Assembly: GCA_029010655.1 (NCBI GenBank)
Contig: JAQXKW010000027.1
Span: forward strand, 1-5,124
Length of the DNA: 5,124 nucleotides
DNA from: Clostridia bacterium
GTDB lineage: Bacteria > Bacillota > Clostridia > Oscillospirales > CAG-272
Direction of reading: 5' to 3'
A program made the translations under genes and the position numbers. Shown here piece after piece: positions 4,576 through 5,124 of this stretch. How positions within the stretch are numbered: the stretch's first letter is position 1; every line of letters begins with the position of its first letter. The notes below the pieces were generated by a model, which saw only the letters and a program-made list of their open reading frames with translations, did no database searches and was not told where the DNA came from.

Positions 4576-5124
4576 TTATTCTGCCTCAATTGCTACGTAA
4601 TCGGAGGGAACCTCGATACCCAGGTCCGCACAGATTTCCGCATTGTACTTCTTCACAAACTTAGGAGCATACTCAACAGGCATGGTAGAGATGTCAGCCT
4701 TGCCGGTGAGAATCTCAACTGCCATTTCACCGGTCTTGTAGCCGATGTCGTAGTAGCTGATTGTGAGAGACGCAACGCCGCAGCCGGAGCAGATACCCTC
4801 TTCGCCTGCGATAACGGGGATCATCTTTTCTCTTGCAACTGCGTCGATGATTTCGGTGGAAGATGCAACCGTGTTATCGGTAGGAACGTAGATAGCGTCT
4901 GTGTCAGCGCATGCCGCCTGAACTACGGAAGCCATATCGTTGGAGTCGGAGAAGGGGAACAGAGTTGCTTCAAGACCCTTTGCCTCCAGCTCTGCCTTAA
5001 CAACGGTTACCTGGTAGAGGGAGTTTGCCTCAGCGGAGCAGTAGATAAGAGCAACCTTTTTAGCTGCGGGAACAAGCTCTGTAATCATTGCCGCCTGCTC
5101 TGCAAGGGGAGCAAGGTCGGAGGT
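4576..5124 (-). CDS. ABC transporter substrate-binding protein (ABC_sub_bind/COG2984 type), 5' end outside the window
   Basis: The frame is open to the right edge and gives the last 182 residues of a protein whose relatives have about 320-340, so the signal peptide and lipobox are not visible. The ATG at 5088 is not the start: the 12 codons before it read TSDLAPLAEQAA and continue the family's conserved hinge-region sequence. Recognisable parts are KKVALIYCSAEANS (a strand and loop after the hinge), AIYVPTDNTVASS (a ligand-cleft segment), MIPVIAGEEGICSGCGVASL and the C-terminal DIGYKTGEMAVEILTGKADI. Members are lipoproteins outside the membrane that deliver ligand to the permease; some are predicted tryptophan binders (TrpX), others are uncharacterised. 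The pair of cysteines in GICSGCG is unusual and may lie near the cleft. Its stop is 78 bases before the permease start. Confidence 0.92.
   Translation of the reverse strand, partial: TSDLAPLAEQAAMITELVPAAKKVALIYCSAEANSLYQVTVVKAELEAKGLEATLFPFSDSNDMASVVQAACADTDAIYVPTDNTVASSTEIIDAVAREKMIPVIAGEEGICSGCGVASLTISYYDIGYKTGEMAVEILTGKADISTMPVEYAPKFVKKYNAEICADLGIEVPSDYVAIEAE

Noticed and set aside
4576..5088. Binding-protein gene starting at the ATG at 5088
   Set aside because: The frame stays open to the window edge and the residues before this methionine continue the conserved family sequence. The real start is outside.

Overview
All four protein genes recognised in this window lie on the minus strand. 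The protein families, the strong GGAGG-type ribosome binding sites, the sigma-A-type promoter and the kind of palindromic repeats suggest a chromosomal piece of an anaerobic Firmicute, probably a gut clostridium of the Ruminococcaceae/Oscillospiraceae type. That placement is inference. It rests on gene character and repeat style, not on a marker gene.

In the direction of transcription (right to left), positions 5124 to 2780 hold an ABC importer operon. It comprises a 5'-truncated substrate-binding protein, an integral membrane permease and an ATPase. The permease and ATPase genes overlap by 13 bases, and a hairpin sits between the binding-protein gene and the permease gene. A strong intrinsic terminator at 2730-2773 closes the operon. 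The family belongs to the poorly characterised tripartite importers (COG2984/COG4120/COG1101 type), some of which are predicted tryptophan or other amino-acid transporters. The substrate cannot be read from this window.

Positions 1871-2779 are about 900 bases without a credible gene. The stretch is packed with palindromes: three copies of one repeat whose ends are conserved while the central stem varies with base pairing kept, two copies of a second two-hairpin repeat facing each other, several GC-rich stem-loops, and a 7-base tandem repeat. The end next to guaA carries a near-consensus promoter for that gene.

Positions 1870-890 encode GMP synthase, but only its ATP-pyrophosphatase and dimerisation part (326 residues). 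The N-terminal glutamine amidotransferase domain usual in bacteria is absent. A good RBS and an in-frame stop 21 bases upstream of the ATG show that this is a genuine stand-alone start. A perfect 11-bp terminator follows at 846-879.

Positions 666-1 hold the N-terminal 222 residues of an MBOAT-family O-acyltransferase (AlgI-like), which runs off the left edge. It is clearly more AT-rich than the rest and is probably part of a polysaccharide-modification locus. The strongest leads for follow-up are the split GMP synthase and the mosaic of inverted, covarying palindromic repeats.
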